A DNA stretch of 64,000 nt from JBFMAI01 sp964462635 (GTDB lineage: Bacteria > Planctomycetota > Phycisphaerae > UBA1845 > Fen-1342), in NCBI GenBank assembly GCA_964462635.1, contig CAYWYJ010000001.1, positions 1-64,000 on the forward strand, given 5' to 3'. The position numbers were made by a program, and so were the translations under genes. The notes beneath the pieces are model-generated. The model searched no databases. It was given only the letters and a program-made list of their open reading frames with translations, and was not told the origin of the DNA. Below are positions 42,980-51,051 of this stretch, piece by piece. Position 1 is the first letter of the stretch. Every line of letters begins with the position of its first letter.

Positions 42980-45322
42980 CTAACCCCATAGCCTGACGCC
43001 GGCGGCGTAGAGCAGCAGCAGCACGATCGCCGCGTCGTAGACGAGCACGCCCACCACCGCCACCACGGCCACCAGCCACGCCAGCGTGTTGAGGGGGCGC
43101 TGACGGAAGCGCCGCCGCAGCGACAGCGGCAGGTTGAAGAACAGGTCGAAGACCGCGTGCTCGGGTAGGGCCCCGCGTTCGCCGAACACGGGGATGAAGC
43201 GGACGGCGCCGGTCGCCCAGCGGCCGGCCATGAAGCGGGCCAGCGCGGGGTCGTGCGCGACCATCTGGAGCGGAAACGCCAGGTACCCGATCACGTGGAT
43301 GAACGAGACTGGGGCGGCGATGTAGTAGTTCTTGATGTCCCGCTCGCGGATCATCAGGTACAGCACGAACAACCCGCGGGCGGTCGAGCCGGGCGAGATC
43401 GGCAGGAACTGGATCGTGGCCGCCGCCGCCGTCCCCAACGCCAGCGACTCCGGCCAATTCATCCCGCGGACGCTCAGGCAGTAGGCGACGACCGCGGCGC
43501 CGACGATGAGCATGACGACCTGCGTGATCGGCACCGTGCAGAGGTGGACCGCCAGGCACTTGAGGTACTTCTGAATGAAGGGGTCTTTGACCTGCTCGGT
43601 GATCTTGGCGGCCTCGGCGTCGGTGAGCATGCCCTCTTCGTGTCCGAGCCGGACCTGCGCCAGCAGCCACGCTTCGCGGTAGGCGGGGTCGCGGATCATG
43701 TCCAGCACGAAGCGGGCGTGGACGCACAATCGCCCCCACGCCCAGCGCGGCTCCGTCAAGGCCCGGTGCCACTTGGCCGGCAGCCAACCCACTAGGACAC
43801 GCTGCGTCCAGAAACGCACCGGTCGGTCCACCAGCCGCAGCGCCCGCGCGTCGCTCACGCGGCCGCGGCGGTGCCAGCGGATCAGCGCCTCAATTCGTGA
43901 GCCGCGCCACGCCCGCAGCAAGTAGCCGCCGCTCGTCAGCGCCTGCTTGATGTGCCGGCGGTACTCCGCATGCCCCCAGAGCTTCAGCACGAACCGCCCC
44001 AGCAGCGGGACCAGCGCCACCCACCACAACAAGGCCGTAAGCATTGGCCGCCGCCGCAGCCGGGCCGCGTGTTCGGCGTCGATCCGCCCCAGGTTCTGCC
44101 ACGCGACGAGCGTGCCTTCGCGGACCGTCTGCCGCAGCGTACGATCGGTCAACAGCCGCACATGATGGTGCGTGAGGTCGGTGAGCGACCGGCGATACTC
44201 GGGCTCCCGGCGGCGCAGCTCGTCCACCGCGGGCTGAAGGTCGGCGAAGTCGGCGGCGTGGGCGGCGATGAATTGCTCAAAGCGCTCGGGGTCGCCGCGG
44301 TCGAACTGCACGAGGCGGCCGCGCGCGACGCCGCGGGCGATCAAGACGACATCCGCGGGGCTCATGGGCAGCAACGGCAGCAGGGCCAGCCCGGCGCGAA
44401 AGTCGATCGCCGTCAGCCCGTCGCCGGGGCCGTCGCCGGCGTCGAGCCGCTTCAGGGCATTCGGCTGGCTCTTGCACGTCCACCATTCGTATTGGCGGGC
44501 CAGCTCCGGCGCGCCCATCTCGTGCAGCAGCTTCACCAGCTCCTGCATGAACCACTTCTTGTGGACATATTCGGCGGCGTTCAGATCGACCGGCGGCGGG
44601 CATGTAGCGGCCCGCCACAGCGAGTTGCCTTTGGCGACCGGGCTCTGCACCGGCCGTAGCGTAGCGGCCGGGCTCTGCACCGGCCGTAGACCACCGGTGA
44701 AGTCCCAACGCTCGAACAGCCGGTCGTCCACCTCGAACTTCCACGTCCGCCCCGACACCCACTCGTTGATCTCGCCGAAGCTGTGCAGCCCCTCGTCGTA
44801 GAAGGTCGCAAAGGTGTCGCACACGGCGTCGTCGCGGCCGAAGCGGCGGGCCGCGGCCCGGCGAATCAGCTTCTGCCACAGCACCCCCACGCGCATCGCC
44901 GCCGGATGCACCTGGGCCGCGAACGGGGCCTGGTAGCCGAGGAAATACAGGAAGTCGCGGAAAGCGCAGGCGAAACCGGACGGCGGCTTGAGAATCTTGA
45001 CGGCGTAGCGGTCTCCAACGCGCAGCCCTGGGATTGGGCCGTCGTCGAGTTGCAGGTCGGCCAGCACGACGCGGTAGACCTGCCCCGCGAAGCCCCCACC
45101 GACAAAACGCTCGATCTCCGCCGTCGCCCGCCCCGTGTTCGCTGGTACCACCCCCGTGACCGACAGCTCCAGCCGATGACCCGGCTCGTAGCACGCTCGG
45201 CGAAACGGCCGCAGCAGGCGGCAGTCCGCGAAGCGCCGCTCCAACTCGCGCCGAACGGCGGGCCCGTTCGCACCGCCCGCGATGACGGGCGCGGCTTCCG
45301 ATTCCAGGACGGCTTCGACCAC
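42980..45322 (-). CDS. large multi-pass membrane protein with kinase-like glycine loop
   Basis: I do not recognise a named family for this 780-residue protein. The N-terminal part (about 70-125) has FVGGGFAGQVYRVVLADLQL and RYAVKILKPPSG, which resemble the Gly-rich loop and ATP-binding Lys of protein-kinase or UbiB-like folds, but no HRD or DFG motif follows. Hydrophobic helices appear near 435-460 and 605-700 (ITQVVMLIVGAAVVAYCLSV, FIHVIGYLAFPLQMVA) and at the C-terminus (LAWLVAVVAVVGVLVYDAAI). At about residues 211-239 an 87-nt copy of the family-2 intergenic repeat sits in frame. The start is GTG 45322. It may be a membrane enzyme using a nucleotide. Confidence 0.7.
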   Translation of the reverse strand: MVEAVLESEAAPVIAGGANGPAVRRELERRFADCRLLRPFRRACYEPGHRLELSVTGVVPANTGRATAEIERFVGGGFAGQVYRVVLADLQLDDGPIPGLRVGDRYAVKILKPPSGFACAFRDFLYFLGYQAPFAAQVHPAAMRVGVLWQKLIRRAAARRFGRDDAVCDTFATFYDEGLHSFGEINEWVSGRTWKFEVDDRLFERWDFTGGLRPVQSPAATLRPVQSPVAKGNSLWRAATCPPPVDLNAAEYVHKKWFMQELVKLLHEMGAPELARQYEWWTCKSQPNALKRLDAGDGPGDGLTAIDFRAGLALLPLLPMSPADVVLIARGVARGRLVQFDRGDPERFEQFIAAHAADFADLQPAVDELRRREPEYRRSLTDLTHHHVRLLTDRTLRQTVREGTLVAWQNLGRIDAEHAARLRRRPMLTALLWWVALVPLLGRFVLKLWGHAEYRRHIKQALTSGGYLLRAWRGSRIEALIRWHRRGRVSDARALRLVDRPVRFWTQRVLVGWLPAKWHRALTEPRWAWGRLCVHARFVLDMIRDPAYREAWLLAQVRLGHEEGMLTDAEAAKITEQVKDPFIQKYLKCLAVHLCTVPITQVVMLIVGAAVVAYCLSVRGMNWPESLALGTAAAATIQFLPISPGSTARGLFVLYLMIRERDIKNYYIAAPVSFIHVIGYLAFPLQMVAHDPALARFMAGRWATGAVRFIPVFGERGALPEHAVFDLFFNLPLSLRRRFRQRPLNTLAWLVAVVAVVGVLVYDAAIVLLLLYAAGVRLWG
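44604..44690. repeat. family-2 repeat inside a coding sequence
   Basis: 87 bases (29 codons) matching the 57-bp unit plus an extra GCGGCCGGGCTCTGCACCGG part. It keeps the reading frame of the membrane protein gene and adds a peptide rich in RPVQSPVA. Confidence 0.85.
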
Positions 45323-45794
45323 AAGTGGCTCCGCGCAGTCCGCCGGTCCCGCCGGCGTGACCCAAACCCGTGATTGTATCGGGGCCTAGCGCTCGTGGCT
45401 TGGGAATCGGAAGCGAAGTGGCGGCCCTCGCCGGGAGTGAAGGAGCTGGGTGAGCAAAGATCCGACTCTGTTCTGACTCCTCCTCCGCAAGGCCGTGCGA
45501 CCGCCGGCAACTTGGACCGGGCAAGCGAGTGTTATCGCCACCAGGCGGATTGTTGCTGCTCGTCGAACGACACCGCACGCTCTCCCAAGATTACGAGACG
45601 CACGTTCCGCGACGCCCGTCGCGCAAGTCGGCGGCGCCAAGCCGCGCGTCGCGTTGGCCTCGCGTGGATTTCGGGACTCCCCGGCCCGGAGTCGTCCGCC
45701 CCCACCGCTGGTAGCGAGCACCTGCTTTCGGTCGTCCGGTCGACCGGTTGCCTTTGTTCGCCGCGGGCGTATGGTTGAGTAGGAGGCCGGAAAG
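45323..45794. other. gene-free stretch between divergent genes
   Basis: No coding frame with domain content. On the minus strand TACAAT (45378-45373) may serve the large membrane gene. On the plus strand TTGCCT (45748-45753), 16 nt, TATGGT (45770-45775) may serve the J-like gene, with ribosome site TAGGAGG before its ATG. Confidence 0.45.
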
Positions 45795-46313
45795 ATGGCC
45801 CGCGACCCATATGTTGTGCTCGGACTGCCGTCCGATTGCACCGACCCGCGGCAGATCACCGCCAGCTTTCAGCGCCGCCGGGCACGGCTGCTGGCCGAAC
45901 TCGACGACCCGACGCGCCACGACGCCACGCGCCACGCCCTCGACGAGCTGTACCTGGCGTACATGACGCTGCGCGACCCGCGGCGGCGAGCGGCGCACCT
46001 GCGGGCCCGGGCGGCGGGCGATGCGGTCGCGGAACTCCGGGGACACATTGCCGCCGCCCTTGAAGACGGTCTGCTGCGCTACACGCGGCGGCAGGCGATC
46101 CTCCAGCGGGCCGCGGAACTCGGCATCGGCGAGTTCCAGGCCCAGTTGCTCATCGCGCAAGTGCAGTTCGGCGGCGAGGACATCGACGTCGTCGCCGTGC
46201 CGGTTACCGGCGGGCGACCGGCCGAGCCGCCACGACTGTGGGCCCGGGCCGCCGGGGTGGGGGTGCTCGCGCTGGCCATGTTCCTCGGCCTGATCCACTG
46301 GCTCGGAGTGTGA
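45795..46313 (+). CDS. J-domain-like membrane-anchored protein lacking HPD
   Basis: The 172-residue protein begins YVVLGLPSDCTDPRQI and has DELYLAYMTLRDPRRRAAHL, the pattern of DnaJ helices I and III/IV. The HPD motif that activates DnaK is absent (ITASFQRRRARLLAEL stands in its place), so it is unlikely to stimulate Hsp70. A second helical part (75-125) and one C-terminal transmembrane helix (WARAAGVGVLALAMFLGLIH, about 150-169) follow. The very good ribosome site TAGGAGG supports a real gene. Function unknown, perhaps a scaffold at the inner membrane. Confidence 0.72.
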   Translation: MARDPYVVLGLPSDCTDPRQITASFQRRRARLLAELDDPTRHDATRHALDELYLAYMTLRDPRRRAAHLRARAAGDAVAELRGHIAAALEDGLLRYTRRQAILQRAAELGIGEFQAQLLIAQVQFGGEDIDVVAVPVTGGRPAEPPRLWARAAGVGVLALAMFLGLIHWLGV

Positions 46314-46347
46314 CCACAAGACCGCGCGCGATCCGGCGGCGCGCGTG

Positions 46348-46445
46348 GGGAGGGCGAGCCTGTCTCCTTCGGCGACCCTGCCGGCCCGGCGAGCCGCTGC
46401 TCGGCAGGCTGACAGGGTCGCCGCATGAGACAGCCTCGCCCTCCC
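46348..46445. repeat. family-1 palindromic intergenic repeat, extended copy
   Basis: Outer arms GGGAGGGCGAGCCTGTCTCC and GAGACAGCCTCGCCCTCCC, an inner inverted pair GGCGACCCTGCC / GGCTGACAGGGTCGCC, and the core GGCGAGCCGCTGCTCGGC. It can fold into one long hairpin. It lies between the J-like gene and kdsA. Confidence 0.75.
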
Positions 46446-46523
46446 GTACTCCATGTGCGCGCACGGTGATTCAGCAGACCCAGTGGGTTGGCGCGTCCCG
46501 CTGCCCCGCGGCGGCCGACGCGT

Positions 46524-46529
46524 TATCAT
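46524..46529 (+). promoter_or_regulatory. -10 box of kdsA, leaderless arrangement
   Basis: TATCAT ends 7 nt before ATG 46537, matching the murJ layout (TATCAT, 7 nt, ATG). It overlaps an alternative ATG at 46528, which argues for 46537 as the start. Confidence 0.5.
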
Positions 46530-46536
46530 GCCCGGC

Positions 46537-47352
46537 ATGGCAACTCCCCGTGCGCAACTTGGCCCGCACACCGTCGGACCCGGGCAGCCGCTGCTGCTGA
46601 TCGCCGGACCGTGTGTCATCGAGTCCGAGGAACACAGCCTGCGTCTGGCGGAGCGCATCGCCGCGGTTGCCCGGCGGCTGGAGACGCCGTACGTCTTCAA
46701 GGCCAGCTTCGACAAGGCCAACCGCACGAGCGTGTCTTCGTTCCGCGGCCCGGGACTCGAGGAGGGGCTCCGTATCCTGGCCCGCGTGCGCGACGCGGTC
46801 GGCGTGCCGGTGCTGTCCGACGTCCACGAGCCCGCCCAGGCCGCGGCGGCGGGGCGGGTCCTCGATGCCGTACAGGTGCCGGCCTTCCTGTGCCGGCAGA
46901 CCGACCTGCTGGTGGCGTGCGGCCGGACGGGGCGGTGCGTGAACATCAAGAAGGGCCAGTTCCTGGCACCCGAGAAGATGGAACTCGCCGTCGAGAAGGT
47001 CCGCCAAGCCGGCAACCCGAACGTGCTGGTCACGGACCGCGGCACGTTCTTCGGGTACGAGCGGCTGGTCAACGACATGACCGCGTTGGAGGTCATGCGC
47101 CGCTTCGCCCCGGTCGTGTTCGACGCGACCCATTCCGTGCAGTACCCCGGCGGCGGGGCGGTCACCGCCGGGCGGCGTGAGTTCATCCCCGTGCTCGCGC
47201 GGGCCGCGGTCGCCGCCGGCATCGACGCCCTGTTCATGGAAGTGCATGACGATCCCCCGCGGGCCAAGAGCGACGCGGCGACCGTCTGGCCGCTGGCCGA
47301 GTTGGAGCCATTACTTACCTCCCTGCTCCGCATTCGCGCGGCCAGCGCGTGA
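46537..47352 (+). CDS. kdsA: 3-deoxy-8-phosphooctulonate (KDO-8-P) synthase
   Basis: The 271-residue enzyme condenses arabinose-5-phosphate with phosphoenolpyruvate, the first committed step to KDO in lipopolysaccharide. Family blocks are LLIAGPCVIESEEHSLRLAE, FKASFDKANRTSVSSFRGPG, VLSDVHEP, IPAFLCRQ-like VPAFLCRQTDLLVAC, NIKKGQFLAPEKM, TDRGTFFGYERLVNDM and DATHSVQYPGGG. The Asn in KANRTS and the Cys in AGPC are both present; Cys there is typical of metal-dependent class II KdsA. The length is normal. It suggests that the organism builds a KDO-containing outer-membrane glycolipid. Confidence 0.96.
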   Translation: MATPRAQLGPHTVGPGQPLLLIAGPCVIESEEHSLRLAERIAAVARRLETPYVFKASFDKANRTSVSSFRGPGLEEGLRILARVRDAVGVPVLSDVHEPAQAAAAGRVLDAVQVPAFLCRQTDLLVACGRTGRCVNIKKGQFLAPEKMELAVEKVRQAGNPNVLVTDRGTFFGYERLVNDMTALEVMRRFAPVVFDATHSVQYPGGGAVTAGRREFIPVLARAAVAAGIDALFMEVHDDPPRAKSDAATVWPLAELEPLLTSLLRIRAASA

Positions 47353-47471
47353 CCCGCCCCGAGCAACGGCCACCCCACCCCCGAGGGGATGTTGCTTTCC
47401 GGCAACACGGCTGTCTCAGCCGCCGCTGAGCATTTCGATCGCAAAGTGTTTATGCAGAATGTCTTGCGAAA

Positions 47472-47534
47472 ATCGCATAAAATAAATGCGATATTTCTCT
47501 TGACGAATGCGTACTTTTGTGGTACCAGTTATAC
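47472..47534 (+). promoter_or_regulatory. AT-rich promoter/operator region before apgM
   Basis: An inverted repeat ATCGCAT (47472-47478) / ATGCGAT (47486-47492) stands 7 nt before TTGACG (47500-47505). Possible -10 boxes are TACCAG (17-nt spacer) or TTATAC (47529-47534). The block is a sharp AT-rich island inside the 354-nt space after kdsA, which otherwise shows nothing. Confidence 0.42.
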
Positions 47535-47706
47535 AGAAGGGAAAGGGTGCAGGAGGCCGTGCGGTTCCTTCGTGGGTGACCGTGGCCGAAGATGGCGAGC
47601 CCCGCGGCTCGCCATTCTCTTGCGCGCCCCCCGCGGCTCGCTGGGGCCGTCACGCCGATCGGGATAAGATGGGACGGCGAGTTGGGACCGCCGACAGGAA
47701 ACCCTG

Positions 47707-48909
47707 ATGAAGTACGCCATTGTCTTGCCGGACGGGGCCGCCGATGTGCCGCTGCCGGAGTTGGGCGACCGCACGCCACTTGAAGCCGCGCATCTGCCGC
47801 ATATGCACCAGGTGGCGACCCGCGGCGAGCTGGGGCGTGTCGTGACGGTGCCGGCGGGGTTCACGCCGGGGACCGACGTGGCCACGCTGACGCTGCTGGG
47901 GTACGACCCGCACGAGTACTACTCCGGGCGCGCCCCGATCGAGGCCGCGGCCCGCGGCGTGACCGTCGGGCCCGACGAGATCGTCTTCCGCTGCAACTTC
48001 GTGACCGTCACCGACGGTCGGATGCGGGACTTCACCGCAGGGCACATCGCCCAGGCGGAGGCCGACCAACTCATCGCGGACCTCAACGCGCTCGTGCGGC
48101 AGGGCGAGCCCGCCCTGCGCGGCTGTCGATTTCACAGTGGGGTCTCCTACCGGAACCTCATGGTCCTCCGCGAGGTGGCGGACCTGAAAGTGCGGTGCGC
48201 TCCGCCGCACGACATCCCCGACCAGCCGGTGAGTGACCACTGGCCGCAGGGCGCCGGCGCGGAGCGCTTGCGGGGCATCATGGATCGCGCCGCGGAGCTG
48301 GTGGCGGACCACGCGGTGAACCGCGCGCGGCGCGCCGCGGGCCGGGCCCCGGTGACCGGAATATGGCTGTGGGGCCAGGGGCGACCCAAGCCGCTGGAAC
48401 CGTTTGCCAGACGGCACGGGCTGCGGGGGGCCGTCATCACGGGCGTGGATATTCTGCGCGGGCTGGCGGTCATGACGGGGATGCAGCAAATCGCGGTGGC
48501 GGGAGCGACCGGGTATCTGGACACCGACTACGCGGGCAAGGGGCGGGCCGCGGTGGCCGCCCTGGACGAGTTCGACCTCGTCGTCGTCCACATCGAGGCG
48601 CCGGACGAGGCCGGTCACCTCGGCCGCGCCGACGAGAAGGTCAAGGCGCTGGAGCGGGTCGACGAGCACATCGTCGGGCCGCTGCTCGCGGTGCTGCCGC
48701 GGCACGGGGACTGGCGGCTGCTGATCGCCCCGGACCACCCCACACCCTGCACGACCACGGCCCACGACGCCACCCCGCCGCCGTTCTGCCGTCTCGGCGG
48801 CACGGGGGCCGCCGGCTCCGGTCGGCACTTCACCGAGCGCGACGCGGCCGCCACGGGGGTGTGGGTTGAACCGGGACATGAACTGATGGGCCGGTTTCTG
48901 CGGGGCTGA
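47707..48909 (+). CDS. apgM: 2,3-bisphosphoglycerate-independent phosphoglycerate mutase (ApgM type)
   Basis: The 400-residue member of the alkaline phosphatase superfamily interconverts 3- and 2-phosphoglycerate. Signature blocks: MKYAIVLPDGAADVPLPELG (metal Asp), VPAGFTPGTDVATLTLLGYD, YYSGRAPIEAAARGV, FRCNFVTVTDGRMRDFTAGH, FHSGVSYRNLMV, IWLWGQGRPKPL, and the late metal block VHIEAPDEAGHLG, then IAPDHPTPC. In many homologues the second block reads GSDVANLS; here Thr replaces the Ser, probably a conservative change. AGGAAACC precedes the ATG. It stands as a single gene. Confidence 0.93.
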   Translation: MKYAIVLPDGAADVPLPELGDRTPLEAAHLPHMHQVATRGELGRVVTVPAGFTPGTDVATLTLLGYDPHEYYSGRAPIEAAARGVTVGPDEIVFRCNFVTVTDGRMRDFTAGHIAQAEADQLIADLNALVRQGEPALRGCRFHSGVSYRNLMVLREVADLKVRCAPPHDIPDQPVSDHWPQGAGAERLRGIMDRAAELVADHAVNRARRAAGRAPVTGIWLWGQGRPKPLEPFARRHGLRGAVITGVDILRGLAVMTGMQQIAVAGATGYLDTDYAGKGRAAVAALDEFDLVVVHIEAPDEAGHLGRADEKVKALERVDEHIVGPLLAVLPRHGDWRLLIAPDHPTPCTTTAHDATPPPFCRLGGTGAAGSGRHFTERDAAATGVWVEPGHELMGRFLRG

Positions 48910-48962
48910 GCGGGGCGTGTGGTCGGATTGTCCCGACTTGACTCGCCGCGCGGGGACGATGC

Positions 48963-50369
48963 TCACTCGATGGGATCGGTGCCACGGCCGGTCAAGTGCA
49001 GGCCGATCTCGTGCCAGCCGTCCTGGTAGCGGCGGCAGCGGACGACCTGGGCCTCGACGTACTCGTGGCTCCAGACCCGTGCCATCAGGTAGATGCGGAC
49101 CGCTTGGCCAACAGGCACGGGCAGTTGGCTGAGCACGCCCAGACCCGACTGGGAAATGCTGTGCGCCATGACGGGGAGGCCCGCCTGCGGCACGACGCGG
49201 TCGCCCTGGGTTTCGAGCCGGTGCAGCCGGGCGGGGCAGTTGAAGCGGAAACGCGGAAACTGACGGCGTTCACCGGCTTCATCGGCCGCGGGGGCCCCGC
49301 CGGGGCGGGAGTCGGGCGGCGTGGCGTGCAGGGCCGACTCGACGAGGCGGGCCCAGGCGTCCACCGCCCGCTGGTCGTACTTGAGCGGCGCATCGCGCCG
49401 CAGCAGCGCCAGCGCCTGCGGGACGCTGAGGGTGCGCTGCTTGAACGGGCGAAACGCGGTCATCGCGTCGAAGGTGTCCACAACGGCGGCGAGGCGACTG
49501 ATGGGATGTAGGCTGTCGCCCGTCAGTCCGTCCGGGTAACCGCTGCCGTCGAGCCGCTCGTGATGCTGGCGGGCCACGATCGGGACCAGGGGGTCGATGC
49601 CTGCGTAGTCCTTCAGATGCGCCCAGCCGAGTTCCGGGTGACGCCGGAGCAGCCACCAGTCCTCGTCCGAGAGCGCCCCCGGCCTGTTGAGGACCTCCTG
49701 CGGGACGTAGACCTTGCCGATGTCGTGCAACAGGCCGGCCTGGCAGATCAGGCCCAGCTCCCGCGGGTCGGTGTAGCCCAGCTCCCGGGCCAGCGGCACG
49801 AGCGCCGTCGCCACGTTCACCATGTGCGTGGCCGTGTAGAAGTCGTGGTGCGAGACGGTCAGCAGGTGCGGGAACGCGGTGGGCTCGTTGAGCACGAGGG
49901 TCACGATCGCGCGGGTGATTCCGCCCAGGCGCTCGGAGAACCCGGCCCAGCCCGGGTCGGCCAGCAACTCATTCACCAGTTCCAGGCTGGTCTCGTAGAT
50001 GAGCGTCGCCCGTGTGGCGACCGCGACGCCGCTGTCCCCGGCCATTTCGACCGCGAGCGTCTCGAGCTGCTCACGGAAGCGGACCTGGTCCGCCATGCGG
50101 ATGTAGATCGTCTCCAGTCCGCCGGCCCGCAGCGTGGCGAGGTCCGCCGCGGTCAGCGGCTGCTCGGGCGTGCGGTACGGAATGAAGGACCCTCCCGACG
50201 GAGCGACCGAGTCGTCATTGGTTGCCCGCACATACAGCGCCAATCCGTGCAGCGCGCCCGCGGGGACGTGGGCCAGCGGCACGGGCAGGTACCCAGCCCG
50301 CGTGGCGTTCAAGGTCGAGCCGGGACCGCCGGTGGCGGCCAATGTGCGTTCTGTGGGGGCGGTGCGCAT
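48963..50369 (-). CDS. HD-GYP phosphodiesterase with C-terminal PilZ domain
   Basis: The protein is 468 residues from ATG 50369. An N-terminal non-catalytic part (1-130) precedes an HD-GYP domain (about 140-330): HHDFYTATHMVNVATALVPL, the metal motif AGLLHDIGKVYVPQEVLN (about 213), and the GYP loop RQHHERLDGSGYPDGLTGD (about 267), which supports hydrolysis of c-di-GMP. After a Pro-rich linker, a PilZ domain (about 365-460) starts RRQFPRFRFNCPARLHR and ends near WHEIGLHLTG. The protein can thus probably bind and degrade c-di-GMP. Cytosolic, with no signal peptide or membrane helix. Confidence 0.9.
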   Translation of the reverse strand: MRTAPTERTLAATGGPGSTLNATRAGYLPVPLAHVPAGALHGLALYVRATNDDSVAPSGGSFIPYRTPEQPLTAADLATLRAGGLETIYIRMADQVRFREQLETLAVEMAGDSGVAVATRATLIYETSLELVNELLADPGWAGFSERLGGITRAIVTLVLNEPTAFPHLLTVSHHDFYTATHMVNVATALVPLARELGYTDPRELGLICQAGLLHDIGKVYVPQEVLNRPGALSDEDWWLLRRHPELGWAHLKDYAGIDPLVPIVARQHHERLDGSGYPDGLTGDSLHPISRLAAVVDTFDAMTAFRPFKQRTLSVPQALALLRRDAPLKYDQRAVDAWARLVESALHATPPDSRPGGAPAADEAGERRQFPRFRFNCPARLHRLETQGDRVVPQAGLPVMAHSISQSGLGVLSQLPVPVGQAVRIYLMARVWSHEYVEAQVVRCRRYQDGWHEIGLHLTGRGTDPIE

Positions 50370-50505
50370 ACGATCAGGGTCCGACGCGGGGTCGGGGGCC
50401 GGCGGGCGTCCGCCGGCTACGAGTAGTATGCGATTCCTCCCGGCCGCGCGGGCGCCCCGCGGCCATCCCAAGCAGGTACTTATTCGAGGACGTGAGACAC
50501 CGGAC

Positions 50506-50580
50506 GGGAGGGCGCCCCTCCCGGCGAGCCGCGGCTCGGCAGGCCGGCAGGGTCGCCGCGGGAGACAGCCTCGCCCTCCC
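50506..50580. repeat. family-1 palindromic intergenic repeat
   Basis: GGGAGGGCGCCCCTCCCGGC, the core GAGCCGCGGCTCGGC, inner GGCAGGGTCGCC and the closing arm GCCTCGCCCTCCC. It fills much of the 347-nt gap between the small 70-residue gene and the HD-GYP gene, both on the minus strand. The rest of that gap shows nothing. Confidence 0.75.
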
Positions 50581-50716
50581 GGGGCGCACGATCGTGAACG
50601 CCCGTTTGGTCCAGGCGCCGGCCAGGGGGGAGGTTTTCGGACCGGAGACTTGAGAGAGCACGAATTCCTCCCCGGCGGCGAAGTGGGTGACCTTCGCTAA
50701 CGCCCCCTGCGGCGCT

Positions 50717-50929
50717 TTACGCCGACGCGACCGCGTGCTCGGCCCCGGCGTCCGCGGGACTCCGGCTGAGCACTTCGTGCAACGTCTGGAATTGACGGCG
50801 CTGCCGTTTGAGATCGTCCTTGAAATCGGCGGTCATGGTGTGCCGGATTTCCGGACCGATCTCCCGCAGGGCCGCGTCCACCAGTTGCAGCAGCAGGTCG
50901 CGCTGTTCCCGTGTCAGGTCCACGGTCAT
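50717..50929 (-). CDS. small helical protein of unknown function
   Basis: The 70-residue protein (MTVDLTREQRDLLLQLVDAA, then REIGPEIRHTMTADFKDDLK) is all helical and charged. It has a strong ribosome site CAGGAGGATCC and a -10 box TATACT at 50965-50960, so it is likely a real gene despite its size. No domain is recognised; it may be a small regulatory or binding protein. Confidence 0.68.
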   Translation of the reverse strand: MTVDLTREQRDLLLQLVDAALREIGPEIRHTMTADFKDDLKRQRRQFQTLHEVLSRSPADAGAEHAVASA

Positions 50930-50959
50930 GGCGGATCCTCCTGCGGCGTCTCTATTTAG

Positions 50960-50965
50960 AGTATA
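50960..50965 (-). promoter_or_regulatory. -10 box of the 70-residue protein gene
   Basis: TATACT on the minus strand inside an AT-rich patch (TTATACTCTAAATAGAG), about 30 nt before the ATG. No clear -35 element. Confidence 0.4.
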
Positions 50966-51051
50966 ACCCCGGCGGCGCGGAATGCGGGGGAATTGTGCGG
51001 GACACCTGCCCGCGAGGGTGTCGGCTCGGACGCCGGCCGGCCCACCACGAC

